Assembly (NCBI GenBank): GCA_035405785.1
Contig: DAONJS010000011.1
Coordinates: 1 to 64,000 of the forward strand
Origin: BPGX01 sp035405785
GTDB taxonomy: Bacteria; Bacteroidota; Bacteroidia; B-17B0; Aurantibacillaceae
Length of the DNA stretch: 64,000 nt
Direction of reading: 5' to 3'
The translations under genes were made by a program, and so were the position numbers. The notes beneath the pieces were generated by a model. It was not told where the DNA came from. It saw only the letters and a list, made by a program, of their open reading frames with translations, and did no database searches. The stretch's first letter is position 1; every line of letters begins with the position of its first letter. This document shows, in pieces, positions 61,571 to 64,000 of this stretch.

Positions 61571-63751
61571 TTACAATTGAGGAATAAGAACTTTAATTTC
61601 AGTGCCTTGATTGGGTTTTGAATTGATGAACAGTTCTGCATTCATTTGTTCAGATAAAGCACGAATAATTGAAAAACCAACGGAATTAGAATTTTCAAGA
61701 ATTTGTTCAGGTATGCCTATACCATTATCTTTTATGATTAACAGTAAATGTTCTAAATTTCTTTTTAAAGTAATTTCTACTTTTTTATCTTTTTTAAAGT
61801 GAGGTGGAAACGCATATTTTACAACATTAGTAAGGGCTTCATTTAGTAGCAGAGAAATCGGAATAGCAGTATTAACATCTATCACTATATCTTCTATATT
61901 AGTTTGCACATCCATATCAGTTTGATTAAAAGAATATAAGACATTTTGAATGAGTTGTAGTATAGTATTAGAGATATTGATAGATGAATAGTTTTTATTT
62001 TGATAAAGTGTTTGGTGGATCATCGCCATTGAAAGAACTCTGTTTTGAGTATCTCTTAATATATTTTTTGTATGCGTTTCATTTTCTTCCTGTAATTGAA
62101 GATTTATCATACTTGAAATGACTTGCAGATTATTTTTAATTCTGTGGTGAATTTCTTTCATTAATACTTCATTTTCCTGTAATAAAACTTCTAATTGTTG
62201 TTGTTTTTGAATTTCCTGAGTGATATCTGTTGCAATACCTGCTACTTCTTTGATTTCATTATTTACAATAATTGGAAACACATTAACATCTAATGTGATT
62301 TTGTTTTTATCATCAATATCAAAAGTTAGTTTAAAATTTTCTTGTGAACCTGAAAGTGCTTTTTGATAGTGATAATTAAGAGTGCTAACAATTTCTTTGT
62401 TTTCTGCGTATTTTCCTTTTGATAATTTTTTTCCGATTACGGGTTTTTCTCCATAAAGTTTTTCAACTAATTGTTCGTAGTTTTTATTGAATAAAGTTAT
62501 TTCTTGATTTTTATTCATTGACCAGAGATAGATAGGACTGTGTTCCACTACTTCCTGTAATTTTACCGTTTGATGTTCTATCTGATGTATGTATTCATAT
62601 TTTTCAGTGATTTCGTGCCCATAGCAATAGAAATATTCTATTTTTTTATTTTTTCCGAGAATGGGCTTCATTGTTACTTTAAAGATTCTGTTCTTTTTTT
62701 GGTCTTTATCATAATGTATTATTTCGTGTGTAATTTCTTTTTTGCTTTGAATAACATTTGATAAAAATTTCCTTCTTTCAAGTAATACTTGTTTTTCTGT
62801 TTCATTGGCTTGATAGATGTTTTCTAAATTATCACCAACAGAAACTTTAAAATTATAATATTTAAAACAATACTGATAAAACGCATGATTAAAAATTAAA
62901 AAATTTAAGTTTGTATCTAAAATCCAGAATAAGTAATCAGAATTATTGATAGTATTTAATAATTGTTCTTGTTTAAATCTGAGTTCTTTTAGAAGTTTTT
63001 CTTTAATTTGATTTTGTGCTTTTAAAATTTTGTTTTCATGTTGTTTAATCTGTGCTTCTATTTCTAATTGTTGTTTTTCAATTTCAGAAGTTTTATCTAT
63101 AAATACTAATAATCTTATGATAGAAGATTCCTTTTCAATGTTATCAAATAGATAAGAATAAAGTTCAACTATTTTTTTGTGTTTCTGAAAAGTTTGAATT
63201 TCATAAATTTCTGGCTTAACTAAATTTTCCCTTGATTGTATTCTTCTTATAGCACGCTGTTTATCTCTTTCGCTGGTAAGGAAATTTAATATATTAAAAT
63301 TTAAATATTGCTTTTTATTCTTTGCTTCTATTACTTTTATTCCATATTTGTTGATGTATTTAATTTTACCAAAATCGTGTATAATAATACCTATAGGCAA
63401 ATTATGGAATATCTCTTGATAAAGTTCTAATTTGTTTTTAATTTCTTCTACATTTATATCAGATGTTGAATTTTCATTTAAAAAGCATACATAGTGTTTT
63501 TTTCTGTTTTCAGAAAACTCTTCATATTGAAATGTTGTATAAATGTTTTTTCCTGAAACTGATAATTCTAATTTGTTTGTTTTATTTTTAATTGAAAAAA
63601 GTAATTTTTCTAATAAATCATTTTTAATTTTTGATGAATACTTTAAAATCTTTTTGGCTTTGTCATTGATAAATACAATATCATCTTTGTTTAAGATTAA
63701 AACAGGGATATTTTTATATATCTTAAAATTATTGACTATCTGATTGTTCAC
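61571..63751 (-). CDS. Cytoplasmic PAS-domain sensor histidine kinase (HisKA_2 type)
   Basis: This 726-residue protein has no transmembrane helix, so it senses cytoplasmic or membrane-permeant signals. Three or four PAS-like segments lie in the N-terminal ~510 residues (for example IIHDFGKIKYINKYGIKVIEA and WSMNKNQEITLFNKNYEQLVEKLYGE), joined by a coiled coil around 220-260. The phospho-acceptor motif is KEIHHRIKNNLQVISSMINLQ (His535/His536), and the ATPase domain has LNEALTNVVKYAFP and IKDNGIGIPEQI. No response regulator is adjacent, so it is orphan here. Its start overlaps the upstream MORN gene by 23 nt. Confidence 0.93.
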   Translation of the reverse strand: MNNQIVNNFKIYKNIPVLILNKDDIVFINDKAKKILKYSSKIKNDLLEKLLFSIKNKTNKLELSVSGKNIYTTFQYEEFSENRKKHYVCFLNENSTSDINVEEIKNKLELYQEIFHNLPIGIIIHDFGKIKYINKYGIKVIEAKNKKQYLNFNILNFLTSERDKQRAIRRIQSRENLVKPEIYEIQTFQKHKKIVELYSYLFDNIEKESSIIRLLVFIDKTSEIEKQQLEIEAQIKQHENKILKAQNQIKEKLLKELRFKQEQLLNTINNSDYLFWILDTNLNFLIFNHAFYQYCFKYYNFKVSVGDNLENIYQANETEKQVLLERRKFLSNVIQSKKEITHEIIHYDKDQKKNRIFKVTMKPILGKNKKIEYFYCYGHEITEKYEYIHQIEHQTVKLQEVVEHSPIYLWSMNKNQEITLFNKNYEQLVEKLYGEKPVIGKKLSKGKYAENKEIVSTLNYHYQKALSGSQENFKLTFDIDDKNKITLDVNVFPIIVNNEIKEVAGIATDITQEIQKQQQLEVLLQENEVLMKEIHHRIKNNLQVISSMINLQLQEENETHTKNILRDTQNRVLSMAMIHQTLYQNKNYSSINISNTILQLIQNVLYSFNQTDMDVQTNIEDIVIDVNTAIPISLLLNEALTNVVKYAFPPHFKKDKKVEITLKRNLEHLLLIIKDNGIGIPEQILENSNSVGFSIIRALSEQMNAELFINSKPNQGTEIKVLIPQL

Positions 63752-64000
63752 TCTTTTTGTTTTTAAGTATTTCCTGATATTTTTTAGATTCTTCTAAAAT
63801 AGTTTCATATACTTTCATAGCATCTTCATAAGTTGGAATAATTTTTTGACCCATCCATTTTACTTCAATATCATTTTCATAAGTAATATTCAAATAATTG
63901 TGTCCTGATTCATCAAAGAATTTCCATTCACCATTCTTTACACCACCTTGATAAGGACCATACATCATCTTATTACCATTTTCGTAATACCAGTAATGAA
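63729..64000 (-). CDS. MORN-repeat protein, 5' end outside the window
   Basis: The reading frame is open to the window edge (the visible part begins HYWYYENGNKMMYGP). An internal ATG at 63968 is therefore probably not the real start. The visible part contains two MORN-type units, WYYENGNKMMYGPYQGG and VKNGEWKFFDESGHNYLNI, and ends in a charged helix. Such proteins are common in Bacteroidota, sometimes annotated as YwqK-type antitoxin-like, but the role is unproven. Its 3' end overlaps the histidine kinase start by 23 nt, so the two are likely coupled. Confidence 0.75.
   Translation of the reverse strand, partial: HYWYYENGNKMMYGPYQGGVKNGEWKFFDESGHNYLNITYENDIEVKWMGQKIIPTYEDAMKVYETILEESKKYQEILKNKKSEQSDSQ

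Overview
The window is AT-rich DNA, roughly 30% GC by eye, from a member of the Bacteroidota, most likely a Chitinophagales- or Sphingobacteriales-type organism. Four things support this. Promoters carry the Bacteroidota -7 box TAnnTTTG, often with TTG or TTTG about 20 nt upstream. Three secreted proteins end in a type IX secretion (T9SS) sorting domain. Envelope genes belong to Bacteroidota-restricted families (DUF6089, DUF4292, DUF4412). The primary sigma factor is the short 288-residue form. Nearly all of it is ordinary chromosome. No transposase, integrase, rRNA or CRISPR array is visible; there is one tRNA, tRNA-Asn.

Layout. 1-2.2 kb: a YeiH-type transporter, a small lipoprotein and the rplU-rpmA operon with promoter and terminator. 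2.2-8.3 kb: a leftward block of surface proteins (a T9SS cargo protein, a probable outer-membrane barrel and three lipoproteins, one very Tyr/Gly/Asn-rich). 8.3-12.4 kb: rpoD, a deoxyhypusine-synthase-like gene, ndk and a long-form gapdh. 12.5-19 kb: an outer-membrane protein, an oligopeptide-type binding lipoprotein, a membrane-anchored coiled-coil protein, comF and an ABC exporter. 19-24.4 kb: a leftward operon of nucleotidyltransferase, TPR lipoprotein, DUF4292 lipoprotein, DUF1571/LysM protein and truA. 24.5-32.7 kb: an NlpC/P60 lipoprotein, a TonB-dependent receptor, a T9SS lipase, a T9SS subtilisin and a PagL-like lipid A deacylase.

32.8-43.4 kb is the main accessory region, a type I restriction-modification locus with cargo between its subunits. 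The order is hsdM, large antitoxin-like gene plus PIN toxin, YhcG/DUF1016 PD-(D/E)xK nuclease with an extra C-terminal domain, hsdS, higB toxin plus HigA-M78 protease antitoxin, hsdR. All genes point the same way, but higBA appears to have its own promoter. hsdS is a compositional mosaic, with conserved parts near 50% GC and its second target-recognition domain near 25%. This is the best candidate for an interesting composite defence system.

43.4-64 kb: rbfA, a LolE/FtsX-type permease, tRNA-Asn, lysS, several small envelope proteins, an aminotransferase/sugar-transferase pair for surface glycan synthesis, an envelope cluster (beta-helix lipoprotein, DUF6089 barrel, PstS-like lipoprotein), and then a leftward block of der, a glycosyltransferase, an LptF/G permease, ftcD, an M23 peptidase, a PAS histidine kinase and a truncated MORN-repeat gene.

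Three intergenic stretches (31.35-31.5, 55.12-55.2 and 59.65-59.95 kb) hold small non-coding repeat elements. They have inverted ends built on GTTACTATTCA, internal CGCAAAG or CACATAG inverted repeats, and a hairpin present in two copies whose stem differs by a compensatory base-pair change. They look like small palindromic repeat families rather than genes.
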